Below, one piece after another: positions 26,601-33,431 of a stretch of DNA of 64,000 bases. Position 1 is the stretch's first letter; every line of letters starts with the position of its first letter. Made by a program: the position numbers and the translations under genes. The notes below the pieces were generated by a model. It worked only from the letters and a program-made list of their open reading frames with translations. It did not search any database and was not told where the DNA came from. The DNA comes from Paroedura picta (Eukaryota > Chordata > Lepidosauria > Squamata > Gekkonidae): contig NC_135369.1 in the NCBI RefSeq assembly GCF_049243985.1, positions 25,342,765 through 25,406,764 of the forward strand. The letters are read 5' to 3'.

Positions 26601-29600
26601 TCATTATTAAGGAGCTCAAAAAAAATTCCCCTCTAGTACTGGGTTCCATAGAGGAGACATTGGTACATATTTCAGTGGGTATCTGAAAGGACAGCCTTTG
26701 TAGGCATATTTGCATAAGCCAGTCAGATCAGAGTTTCATCAGATGTGTATGATACAGTAGTTTGAAAAGGTCATTCAGGCTGGAGGATTTTTGGTCATGA
26801 TATTTTAGTTAGCAGGTAAACTGGAAACTGCTAAGTTGGGGAGAGAGCCTCTTGTAACGCAGAGTGATAAGGCAGCAGACATTCAGTCTGAAAGCTCTCC
26901 CCATGAGGCTGGGAGTTCGATCCCAGCAGCTGGCTCAAGGTTGACTCAGCCGTCCATCCTTCCGAGGTCGGTAAAATGAGTACCCAGCTTGCTGGGGGGT
27001 AAACGGTAATGACTGGGGAAGGCACTGGCAAACCACCCCGTATTGAGTCTGCCAAGAAAACGCTAGAGGGCGTCACCCCAAGGGTCAGACATGACCCGGT
27101 GCTTGCACAGGGGATACCTTTACCTTTTTAAAGTTGGGGAGATCTGAATTCTGTTTTTCTTCAATAACTGATATGCTGGCTCTGCCTTGATACAAACCTA
27201 GACAAAACTTTACAAAATGGATTCCAGTTTCCAATTCCTTAAAAGTTTTAGATTATTTTTGCCATATTCTATCATCTAGGCTTCATTCTGTTAAACTTCA
27301 GGCTCGTTAGAAATAAAAAATCTCTTTTCCCACTTCCAGACACCAGAAACAAAGTTGGCTCTAGACTAAGCAATGCAAGCAGCACAAGCATTAAAAGCTA
27401 TCTCTTTGTTTCCACTAGGAAAAGAATGGCTGATTAGACTGGGAGGCAGAGGCAAGTGCACATCCCTCCCAGCATTCATACTGCAACTGCCAGCAAACTA
27501 ACAACATCTACTGGGCCCCACAGACTCCCCCCCATCAGATATGCCCACTAGACACATTGTGGGGCAATTCCGATCTGATCAACCTGCTGGGCTACAGTCA
27601 AAACATTAATAGCTAAACAGTGAATCATTAAATGTTCAATGTTGTTGTTGATATTGATGCAGTTACTGAGTTTATGCTGTAACTGTCATATTGGATTTCA
27701 TGTTCCCTGTGAACTACAAGGGATGGCAATAATAAAATTTAATTAATTAAGTGTGCACATTCATGCATGGTCACAAACATACACAAAAGTTATGCAGTTA
27801 CTAAGTACAGACAGACACACACACACACAGGTGCAGCCAAGCACTGGAATATAGTATATCTGCAGGAGTCCCACAGTCAGTGCTAGTGACTACCCTAAAC
27901 CCCCTCTGATGATGACCACCCTGACACAAACACAAGCACAAAGATTCCCCATCCTTCCTCAGGAGTTCTCTGCTAACTTCAAATAATTTGGGAGGAGGGG
28001 TCACTGTGCAAGAAAAGAGATCTCGCTCCTGATGTACAAAGGGCAAGGTGGAGGAAAGGTTACTGCGCCTTATTTTGTACTGGAATTTTATACGACAAGA
28101 TTCTGTCTCCTCCAAAGACCACCAAAATAAAAGGGATCAACTCCTCCCCCCATTCAAGTTTTCTGCATGCTCCTGAAGACTCTCGGAAGAGAAAAGTCAA
28201 ACTCTTGGCTTGTGAACCAAGCCCTGCGTAAACACGCAGATTTCAAGGATATGTTTTTGTTGTCTGCTGAAAATGACAAACCTGTGCAAAACTGATTTCC
28301 ACTCAGCTTCCCTACAACACCTCTCATGCAGCTTACAAAAGAGAAATAAGAAATACAACAGCAACGATGGTATGCACACTTCCAGAAAGCCTGCAAAACT
28401 AAGCTAAAAGTCACAGTTTCACAGCAAAGTTTATTAAGCCAGAGATTTTCTAGCAAAAGCAGACAATTTTATTAGTTTTTGAGAACAGCAAGTGAGGCCA
28501 GTGGGATCCCCAAGACAGGAAGCTCGACATTTGGAGCCCCACTAGCAAGTGGCTAAAGTCCTCATTCCGATAGCACCCTCAGATTACTTTAAAGCCTGGG
28601 TGAAACACAAACTGGCCCTTTCAGGTTATGTACTATTTTAAAGGACAGAATTGATACTCTTCATTCATTTCAGGACATCAATCAGTTGGCAACTTCTAAT
28701 GCTCTTTAAGGATCCAAGTCTTACAAACCTTTGGCTCAGATAGCATTTGGAGCTTGGCCCCTGCATTTTGAAAGTTCCCAAAATGTTTAAAAGTGTCCCC
28801 ATGGAGAGCAATTTATGGTAACACAAAATAAGAACAACAGAGGCCAAATGCATTACCTTTTGAGAGGACTCAGCTACAGCACAAGGAATTTGGGGAAACT
28901 ATCCAGTCAAGAGATCCCTCCTCCCTCTTAAACAAACCTTCTCCTTTAGAGGGAATGCAACCCTCTGCCCACTTCCAGTCAGTTCTTGACCCCAGATACC
29001 TATTCAGGATCTCCTGTTTCAAGGGCTCAAGGGAAATGATGCAGTTGGAAGTGATCAACACACTGCTGATACTAAACATCAAACCCGCCTTTATCTGAAG
29101 GGCTGGTGCTGCTGTTAAAGGTCAGCAATCTTCACACACAGCAAGTGCAGTTATGTGGTGCAACACTAACTGGGTATCTACCATTCCTGACAACGGTGCC
29201 AAACTCACATCTGAAAACTGCCCTACTTTTTTAAAAATCCTGCCTGTGGAAACTTAGCATATCAGGTAAAAAAGATGCAGCCTAGTGCCCTCAACATGCT
29301 AATTTTGTACATGCGAGCAGTGTTTTGATTTTTAAACGCAGGGCAGCATTATGCCAGGTGATCTGCAGGAACGAGGCTGCTGATCATGTGGCTTGGCTTT
29401 TAGAGCCTAGCCACTGCACTCCACACTCCAGAGAACCATTACCAGAGCACTAAGGCAGCTTCCAATGGTCCCTTACAAATAACAGCCTCTCAGCCTACCT
29501 CTTGCTCCACATACTGAAGCAATTCCGTCCATGCAGTGAAGTCGAGTGGGTTCTCTTGAGCAGCTCGCCAGTACCGCTCAAAATCCAGAGGGTATGTGAT

Positions 29601-30912
29601 GGAGACCTCTTCCATGGGAGGGTTAAGTGCCACATGCATCACATCAGGGGCAGGAGGCTGAGGGGCTTCTTCCTTGGCAACTTCCGGTTTTGGCGCTGGA
29701 GCACTGGCTTCCATGTTGATTCCGTTGCAGCCCTGCACTGGTGTTGTCTCCTCTGGCTTTGGGGCGCCGTTGCTTGCTGGCTTCGGGGTCACGTCTTGAT
29801 CAGGGCCAACAACTTTCAAAAGCAAACACAGAAAGGAAATTTCTAAACAACTAGTTTGGTAGCCATCACATACCAAAGTCAAAGATTCCCTACACTGCTC
29901 TGAGGGTGGAGTGTAGGAAGGCTGGGCAACAACTGCATCTCAATCATTACCATGATACCCTGCAGCATTTCATAAAGGGTATCACTGAGAACTCCTCCAG
30001 ACTCTCACTTTACGTCGGTAAGCAAAGCTAGCATTCTCCCTCTGCTCCACATGCAGCTTCTCTTTCCTAGGTCAAATTTCAACATGTATATCACTAGAAA
30101 AGCCACTTCATCATTTCCCCTTCTGACAGTATTCCTCTTCTCAGATTTCAAAACAGGCACTTGCTAGTCACCTCTGGGGAGTAAGCATGACATCCAGGGA
30201 ATAAAGCAAACTTTTGAAAACTGGACACATAATTCTCCCTCCTTGGTCTGTCAGGCAGCCATGAACTGTATGGCACTAGCCAAGGTAGTAATATTTTGGT
30301 GGGCAAAACAAATATCTGCATGGATAACTGTCCCTATTTATGGGTTTATGTGGTGACATCCTGCCATTTCAAGTTTTCCCTTCCTTCAGCACCCCCTGGC
30401 CTGCCCAAAAGTCTGCATTCAATAGATTAAACTGTCTGGCCAACAAAAAACAGAAGGCCGTGAATACGTCACTGCAGTCTTTTACACGCTTGAGAATCTA
30501 AAAGTACTGTTTATTCCGGGCGGGGGAGGGACGGAGGGAGGAGGGTCGAGAAAGGTTTTTCTCAGCGGCATGGCAACGGGGCGCCAGGCAAGGACGGCAT
30601 CGCCCTGCTTAAACGCTCCAGGAAAGGCGGCGGCGGCGGCGCATGCGGCCAGACGGAGCCCTCGCCACAAGCCTGGCCCTGCAGCCCTGGGGGCGGGGAG
30701 CGCGTGGCCTTGCTGCCGCTGGCGGGGGAGGCGGGCAGGCGGGCGGGCCACGGAGCGCCTTCCTGGCCATTCCGCCGCCGCCGTCGCCGCCGCCCCCCTC
30801 CGCGGCCTGCTGGGCTCTCACCTGCTTCCACTTCGGCCGCCAGGCCTCCCTCGCAGGCCTCCGCCCCTCCGCGCGTAGGGCTGGCCGGCGCCTCAGGCCC
30901 CTCCGCCGCCAT
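11599..30912 (-). CDS. PRPF39: PRPF39-like pre-mRNA-processing factor, complete, 14 coding exons
   Basis: PRPF39 is a HAT-repeat scaffold of the U1 snRNP that helps 5' splice-site selection in the nucleus. Coding exons (minus strand, 5' to 3'): 30822-30912, 29499-29812, 26089-26214, 23626-23744, 21833-22000, 20108-20309, 19238-19345, 18384-18548, 16822-16948, 15566-15834, 14453-14637, 14120-14194, 12340-12493, 11599-11661. They total 2166 nt, predicting 721 aa against 669 in human PRPF39 from memory. All junctions are GT-AG and in phase. The acidic, Ala/Pro-rich N-terminus (1-110) precedes HAT repeats (about 115-620) with [64 protein letters not shown] and [15 protein letters not shown]. The C-terminus ends in a Tyr/Asn/Gln-rich tail ([16 protein letters not shown]). 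Several exons, chiefly 4 to 6, differ strongly from human PRPF39, and the gene abuts SYVN1, not FANCM/FKBP3 as in human. A PRPF39 paralog is therefore likely; the symbol is given for the family. Confidence 0.93.
11662..12339 (-). other. PRPF39-like intron 13, nothing recognised
   Basis: No repeat or RNA gene recognised. Confidence 0.5.
12340..12493 (-). CDS. PRPF39: PRPF39-like coding exon 13 (aa 650-701)
   Basis: [18 protein letters not shown] through AYNYNTWYQ. Acceptor TCAAGCAG, donor GTCAGT. Confidence 0.9.
12494..14119 (-). other. PRPF39-like intron 12, nothing firm
   Basis: 13300-13430 is AT-rich and may be an old minus-strand LINE 3' end. Otherwise nothing recognised. Confidence 0.4.
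14120..14194 (-). CDS. PRPF39: PRPF39-like coding exon 12 (aa 625-649)
   Basis: [20 protein letters not shown] then LLEN. Acceptor ATCGCCAG, donor GTAAGG. YDEHQ is conserved in PRPF39. Confidence 0.9.
14304..14384. other. near-perfect hairpin within a short intron, framed by direct repeats
   Basis: In the 258-bp intron between exons 12 and 11, left arm 14304-14341 pairs with right arm 14347-14384: 38 pairs, one mismatch, two pairs that are G-U when read on the plus strand, and a 5-base loop. The 15-bp repeat ACCTCCCAAGCTTAG occurs at 14249-14263 and 14389-14403, framing the hairpin segment like a target-site duplication. Size and shape resemble a pre-miRNA or a tiny foldback insertion; no known miRNA is recognised. 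Confidence 0.75.
14453..14637 (-). CDS. PRPF39: PRPF39-like coding exon 11 (aa 564-624)
   Basis: [20 protein letters not shown] through [12 protein letters not shown]. Acceptor CATTGCAG, donor GTGATG. It is followed by the short hairpin-bearing intron. Confidence 0.94.
14850..14925. mobile_element. half copy of the foldback element
   Basis: CTTTAAGGTGCCACTAGACT followed by the outer end CACAGACTAACAGGG matches one end of the 4030-4228 family. Lies in intron 10. Confidence 0.6.
15566..15834 (-). CDS. PRPF39: PRPF39-like coding exon 10 (aa 474-563)
   Basis: [20 protein letters not shown] through LLEALEKDP. Contains the hallmark [15 protein letters not shown]. Donor GTAGGA. Confidence 0.96.
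15995..16247 (-). mobile_element. tRNA-derived lizard SINE, (TTC)-tailed type
   Basis: Minus-strand copy. The tail side on the plus strand reads GAAGAAGAGGAGTTGGAC; body motifs are CAAGGTCACCCAGCTGGCTG and the tRNA-like head, GGTAGTGGTTAAAGAGTGG on the minus strand. Sits in PRPF39-like intron 9. Confidence 0.85.
16506..16692 (+). mobile_element. 5S rRNA-derived SINE
   Basis: CCTGGATAGCCTGAAGCTAA, GCAGAGTCAGCCCTGGTTGG and the following ACAGGAGACCATCAAAGAAG match the internal promoter region of 5S rRNA. The body GCAGGCAATGGCAAACCACC ends in an RTE-like GGCTGTGAAGGCAACTTG. Two more copies lie at 55715-55880 and 56895-57070. Confidence 0.8.
16822..16948 (-). CDS. PRPF39: PRPF39-like coding exon 9 (aa 432-473)
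   Basis: [20 protein letters not shown] through [11 protein letters not shown] repeat. Donor GTACAC; phase 1 out. Confidence 0.94.
16949..18383 (-). other. PRPF39-like intron 8, nothing recognised
   Basis: No repeat or RNA gene recognised. Confidence 0.4.
18384..18548 (-). CDS. PRPF39: PRPF39-like coding exon 8 (aa 377-431)
   Basis: [19 protein letters not shown] through YEEFWIK, 55 codons, very close to PRPF39. Acceptor GTGCTTTAG, donor GTGTGT. Confidence 0.96.
18549..19237 (-). other. PRPF39-like intron 7, nothing recognised
   Basis: No repeat or RNA gene recognised. Confidence 0.4.
19238..19345 (-). CDS. PRPF39: PRPF39-like coding exon 7 (aa 341-376)
   Basis: [20 protein letters not shown] through KRWNFEEG, 36 codons. 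The donor reads GGG|GTTTGT, weaker than the others but the only GT that keeps phase with exon 8. Confidence 0.9.
19346..20107 (-). other. PRPF39-like intron 6, nothing recognised
   Basis: No repeat or RNA gene recognised. Confidence 0.4.
20108..20309 (-). CDS. PRPF39: PRPF39-like coding exon 6 (aa 273-340)
   Basis: [20 protein letters not shown], then an acidic low-complexity insert ([15 protein letters not shown]) ending DGSQIL. Donor GTGGGT. This is the linker between the two HAT halves and is poorly conserved. Confidence 0.92.
20430..20530 (-). mobile_element. CR1 LINE 3'-end fragment
   Basis: AGAGTTGGAAGGGATCTCCT followed by GGTCATCTAGTCCAACCCCC is the reverse complement of the well-known CR1 3' region. 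Confidence 0.8.
20840..21105 (+). mobile_element. L2 LINE 3' end
   Basis: CTGCAGGGCCTGCAAGACAG followed by AGCTGCTTCACCAGGCC matches the end of L2 ORF2. TGTTTACCACTCTGCGC and a (GAT)-rich tail follow. Confidence 0.7.
21257..21521 (+). mobile_element. tRNA-derived lizard SINE
   Basis: Head GTAGTGGTTAGGAGCAACG, GGTTCGATTCCTCAC as B box, body ACCTCACAGGGTGTCTGTGG, and tail GCATATAAG plus an A run. Plus-strand copy in PRPF39-like intron 5. Confidence 0.87.
21833..22000 (-). CDS. PRPF39: PRPF39-like coding exon 5 (aa 217-273)
   Basis: [20 protein letters not shown] through [11 protein letters not shown] repeat with the conserved LWEMY and TAIYDR motifs. Donor GTAAGT. Confidence 0.94.
22192..22472 (-). 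mobile_element. Sauria SINE, full length
   Basis: GGTAAAGGTATCCCCTGTGC at the left (3' end of the element) to GCGCCACAAGAGGCT at the right (tRNA head). Same body as the copy at 3675-3957. Lies in PRPF39-like intron 4. Confidence 0.92.
22851..22985. mobile_element. palindromic hAT MITE (GGGGTAGTCAA type)
   Basis: Ends CAGGGGTAGTCAAACTGCGG and its inverted match TTTGACTACCCCCG. The centre is a palindrome around GCTGGCAGCAAATGCTGGC. Nearly the whole 135 bp folds on itself. The 8-bp flanks match only in part, so it is older than the copy at 58821. Confidence 0.85.
22986..23625 (-). other. PRPF39-like intron 4, right part, nothing recognised
   Basis: No repeat or RNA gene recognised apart from a C run near 23388. 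Confidence 0.4.
23626..23744 (-). CDS. PRPF39: PRPF39-like coding exon 4 (aa 178-217)
   Basis: [20 protein letters not shown] through VQKIR plus two bases of Gly. Acceptor TGTCCAG, donor GTAGGT. It departs clearly from human PRPF39 in its second half. Confidence 0.92.
24245..24345. mobile_element. half copy of the foldback element
   Basis: CTTGACTCCAATGGCACCTT through AAGTTTTATTCAACATG matches the left arm of the 4030 family. Its outer portion runs up to the GC-rich insertion. Confidence 0.6.
24358..24800. mobile_element. GC-rich palindromic element, MITE-like, family unknown
   Basis: About 440 bp of very high GC in an AT-rich intron, built from nested palindromes: CCCGCGGCGCC and its partner at the left; GAGCCCCCGGCAGCCG with CGGCTGCCGGGGGCTC in the middle; CTGAAGCGGCGAGAGGCGC with GCGCCTCTCGCCGCTTCAG; GCCCGCTGCA with TGCAGCGGGC at the right. 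The two ends share 12 of 16 positions as an inverted pair. No protein-coding content is believable. A non-autonomous DNA transposon is the best guess. Confidence 0.6.
24980..25650 (-). mobile_element. Penelope-like retroelement remnant with GIY-YIG endonuclease
   Basis: On the minus strand, 25510-25590 encodes [12 protein letters not shown], the start of a GIY-YIG nuclease module of the kind found at the C-terminus of Penelope-like elements. More of the module follows (AEHLNLSGH, then [18 protein letters not shown]). A low-complexity AT-rich stretch at 25080-25250 is its likely 3' region. The copy has decayed. The family assignment rests on the GIY-YIG sequence style. Confidence 0.65.
26089..26214 (-). 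CDS. PRPF39: PRPF39-like coding exon 3 (aa 136-177)
   Basis: [18 protein letters not shown] through KETEE, 42 codons. Acceptor TCCTGCAG, donor GTAATG. This is the most PRPF39-like stretch ([13 protein letters not shown]). Confidence 0.95.
26305..26560. mobile_element. hAT-like fragment
   Basis: CAGTCTTTTTCAACCTTTTG followed by ACCCTGAG resembles a hAT terminus of the 'TTCAACC' class, and GGAGCCCCGGAAGTGATG lies inside. The right end was not located. Confidence 0.4.
26846..27130 (+). mobile_element. Sauria SINE, full length, with target-site duplication
   Basis: Head AGCCTCTTGTAACGCAG, end ATACCTTTACCTTTTTA. Perfect 12-bp direct repeats, AAGTTGGGGAGA, sit at 26833-26844 and 27131-27142. Plus strand, in PRPF39-like intron 2. 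Confidence 0.95.
27600..27752 (+). mobile_element. L2-type LINE 3' tail
   Basis: GTTCCCTGTGAACTACAAGG, GGATGGCAATAATAAAATTT and an (AATT) tail resemble the L2 3'UTR end. Diverged. Confidence 0.5.
27815..27830. repeat. short (AC)n microsatellite
   Basis: ACAGACAGACACACACACACACAGG lies around 27808-27832; the core is an AC dinucleotide run. Confidence 0.8.
27833..29498 (-). other. PRPF39-like intron 2, left part, nothing recognised
   Basis: No exon or nameable repeat. Confidence 0.4.
29499..29812 (-). CDS. PRPF39: PRPF39-like coding exon 2 (aa 31-135)
   Basis: Starts after TTTTGAAAG with VVGPDQDV. It covers the Pro/Glu-rich linker and the first HAT repeat ([19 protein letters not shown]), ending at VEQE before GTAGGC. 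Phase 1 in, phase 0 out. Confidence 0.92.
30822..30912 (-). CDS. PRPF39: PRPF39-like coding exon 1 (aa 1-30)
   Basis: ATG at 30910-30912 lies inside the YY1 motif. It encodes [16 protein letters not shown] and onward. The donor GTGAGAG follows GAAGCAG; phase 1. Confidence 0.88.
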
Positions 30913-30915
30913 CTT
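30905..30915 (-). promoter_or_regulatory. YY1 motif overlapping the PRPF39-like ATG
   Basis: AAGATGGCGGC on the minus strand, the strong YY1 core, in which the ATG is the PRPF39-like start codon. YY1 sites at or just past the start site are a known feature of housekeeping genes. This supports the start call and implies a very short 5'UTR. Confidence 0.8.
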
Positions 30916-31439
30916 AGCGCGGCAGCCGAACAGATGGTCCCGAGGCCCTCTCCGTCGTCGGCGCTCCCGCTAAGCCTCAGCGCGCCTGCGCGGCCATGCG
31001 ACCCGGATGTGAAGGCTGGGGCGGGAAGACCAGGCCCGGGAAACCATGCAGAGAAGGATCCGGTCGTTGGAGGGGCGACCAGGGAGGAGGAGGAGGGGCT
31101 GATCCTTCCTGCGGCTGATTAGCTGGAAATGGAGAGGCTTCAGCTCGTTGCAGGCTCGCTTCCACCCGCCAGATCCCAGAGCTTGAACGGGGCTGGCCCT
31201 TGCATGGGAGATCTGCAAGGAAGACGAGGGCCGCTAAGCAGGAGGAGGCAGGGGCAGAGCGCCCTGGCCCATCTCTCGCCTTGAAACTCCGTGGGGGGCT
31301 GCTGTAAATCATTTGCGACTTGGTGGCACTTTGCCCACTCTGCATGGCGACATCTGTCTGCGGCTGAGGGGCGGCAGGGATGCAGGCAAAAAACGGATCT
31401 TTGAAGTTTTAACATGGTTCTATCATGGTATGGGACATA

Positions 31440-31912
31440 ACAAAATTTGAGTCCAATGGCAACCTTCAAGACCAACAAAGATTTATTCAAGGCGTGAGCC
31501 TTCGGGTGCATGTACTCCTTCTCAGACAATGGAACAAGGATCATGAGAGTACAGATATAAGGCAAAAGTAAATTAGTAAAAGAAAAAGTTTTTTAAAAAG
31601 TAAAAGATTAGTAAACTGTGTCATACCATCTAAATTATGCAGTAATGAGAATTCTTTGCTAAAAAAAGGTAATGACTAACCTTGGCCTTTTTTCCCTCCA
31701 ATATTTTTGTGAAGTATAACTGAACCCAAGACTGATTAGCTGTTTTAGCAAAGAGTGATCATCATCATACTGCATAATTTGTATGTTATGACACAGTTTA
31801 CTAACCTGCTTCTAATGTACTTTTGCCTTATATCTGTACTCTTATGATCCTTGTTCCATTGTCTGAGGAAGAGTGCATGCACTCAAAAGCTCACACCTTG
31901 AATATGAGATCT
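31440..31912. mobile_element. long foldback element, arms of about 180-200 bp
   Basis: Left arm (31440-31690) and right arm (31725-31912) are inverted copies. Matching landmarks are AGACAATGGAACAAGGATCA, then GTACAGATATAAGGCAAAAG and AGTAAACTGTGTCATA; the last two appear reversed near 31785-31845. The outer end GAGTCCAATGGCAACCTTCA is that of the 4030 family. The centre is about 40 bp. It fills much of the gap between the PRPF39-like promoter and the SYVN1 poly(A) region. Confidence 0.8.
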
Positions 31913-32160
31913 CTCATCTGCTGTCAAGTCACTTCCAAGTTCTGGTGACCATATGAATTAATGTTAACCAGAATGCCCTATTGTTAGCAGCCTTATTCAG
32001 GTCTTGCAAATGAAGGGTTGTGGCTTTCTTGACTTAGTCAGTCCATCTCATGTTTGGTCTTCCTCTTTGCTACTACCTGCAATTTTTTCTAGCATTCTTG
32101 TCTTTTCCACTGACCCTGGTCTTCTCATGTGGCCAAAATATTCATTTTAGCTTCTAGGAA
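31913..32160 (-). mobile_element. RTE/BovB-type LINE 3' fragment
   Basis: On the minus strand it ends GGTCACCAGAACTTGGAAG then TGACTTGACAGC, the diagnostic 3' end shared by RTE LINEs and the SINEs that parasitise them. Upstream, AGACCAAACATGAGATGGAC matches the RTE C-terminal coding region. Older than the 60362 copy. Confidence 0.7.
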
Positions 32161-32929
32161 GAGGCTTGTAAATTGCATCTTAAATTATCTGGTCTGCTTC
32201 AGATTTCTTCATCTTTTACAGTATGTAGGGGGAAAGAAGCATTTGTATACCAAAAATCAAGTAGCAAGTTAACAGGTGAAATAGTTAGACTAGGGCTGAG
32301 AGACCCAGGTTCATATTGCTACCCATCCATAAAAGCATATTGGGGTTGGGGTTAGTTCAGGTATGGTTCAGAATTGGAAGTGCTCCTAGAGTAAATTTTC
32401 CTACTATAATACATTTTTTGGTTAGGGTTAAGGTTAGCTTAGGTATGGTTCAAGTTGGGAAGTGGTTAGGTTGAGGGAGTATTGGGGCTAGAGAGAGAGA
32501 GGCATGGTTAGGAAGCTCATAGGATGTACACATATTTTTATACCTTTTTTCAACACTGGCTTTTTCAAAACATTAAACGACTTGATTCTCTTTATTGTAT
32601 GCCTTTTCCCCACTTGTTTCCGGAAGTATTAGAAAATACTATTTCAGATAGTACTTGTCTCTCAAGGCAAAAGGAAACAGGTAGACAAGCTAAAAGGTTT
32701 GTTCTGAATGATTTCCTTTTAAAACAAGTGAACGTGTTAAATTGTAAAGAGTATCACAGTGCTTGGAAACAAATGATAAAGACAAAACTAAAATGAATAC
32801 AAATTTGATTTACATGATTCTTTGAGAAGATGTAGTAGAGATTTATGTAGTGTATAAATAGTATGCTGATTATTTGTAACCTTATAAAAGATAATTTTTT
32901 AAAAGGAAGAATTAGGGCTTAGTAATCCA
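32161..32929. other. spacer with a short imperfect tandem duplication
   Basis: 32351-32382 and 32433-32464 are imperfect copies of one another (GGTATGGTTCA core) 82 bp apart, in sequence rich in GGTTAGG-like words. 32524-32796 is open on the plus strand but shows no family resemblance. Confidence 0.4.
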
Positions 32930-32948
32930 GCTCAGTATTCAATGCAAG

Positions 32949-32954
32949 TTTATT
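32949..32954 (-). terminator. candidate distal poly(A) signal of SYVN1
   Basis: AATAAA on the minus strand at the left limit of the repeat-poor block. Confidence 0.45.
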
Positions 32955-33425
32955 TGCTGTGTATATACACAATTCAAGCTATTAAAAATTATACAGTATT
33001 TACAAAAATTAAATAGTTATCCAAACTTCCTTCACCTCCACATGTAACACAGCTGAAGAAAAGCTGCAAGGATTGAGGTCAAACATTGTTTTGCTGTGGG
33101 CTTTTCAGCTTGTCCTTTTACTCAGAAACAAAATAGTGCTGGCATTCAACAAACCCTATGCCAAGCACCTGCGACATTAGAAGTCTGAAAATGTGAAACA
33201 GAACTCCTCCCAGAACACTTCCATGCGCTCTGCTGGTAAAAGTTCAAATCAATATAAAATTAAAAGACCATTTCAGGGTTTGACCTACAACCAAAATATT
33301 TTTAACCCATGTGCAAAACAAAGCTTTTTTTTTTTTTTTGCAACACAGAAATTCTTCCATGGCAAAGAGATTTGTCAGGATATAAATCCCAAAAGACAGT
33401 AGTCGGGGGTCACATTCTTGCCTCC

Positions 33426-33431
33426 TTTATT
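33426..33431 (-). terminator. candidate alternative poly(A) signal of SYVN1
   Basis: AATAAA on the minus strand about 480 bases upstream of the distal one. Confidence 0.35.

Larger units (their letters stand above)
30480..31300 (-). promoter_or_regulatory. PRPF39: CpG-island promoter of PRPF39-like
   Basis: Very GC- and CpG-rich block covering exon 1 and upstream sequence. It contains the YY1 site at the start codon and an NRF1-like GCGCCTGCGCG near 30983. No TATA box is evident; it looks like a constitutive housekeeping promoter. Confidence 0.85.

Noticed and set aside
26846-26935. tRNA gene
   Set aside because: The tRNA-like stretch is the head of a Sauria SINE; the same holds for the other SINE heads.
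30482-31565. Plus-strand and extra minus-strand ORFs in the PRPF39-like CpG island
   Set aside because: Shadows of exon 1 and of GC-rich promoter sequence.
32340-32500. TTAGGG-like words as an interstitial telomere repeat
   Set aside because: Only one or two true TTAGGG-type units; the pattern is better explained by an 82-bp spaced duplication.
32524-32796. 90-codon plus-strand ORF between the genes
   Set aside because: No recognisable family, AT-rich, no promoter or conserved motif; chance cannot be excluded.
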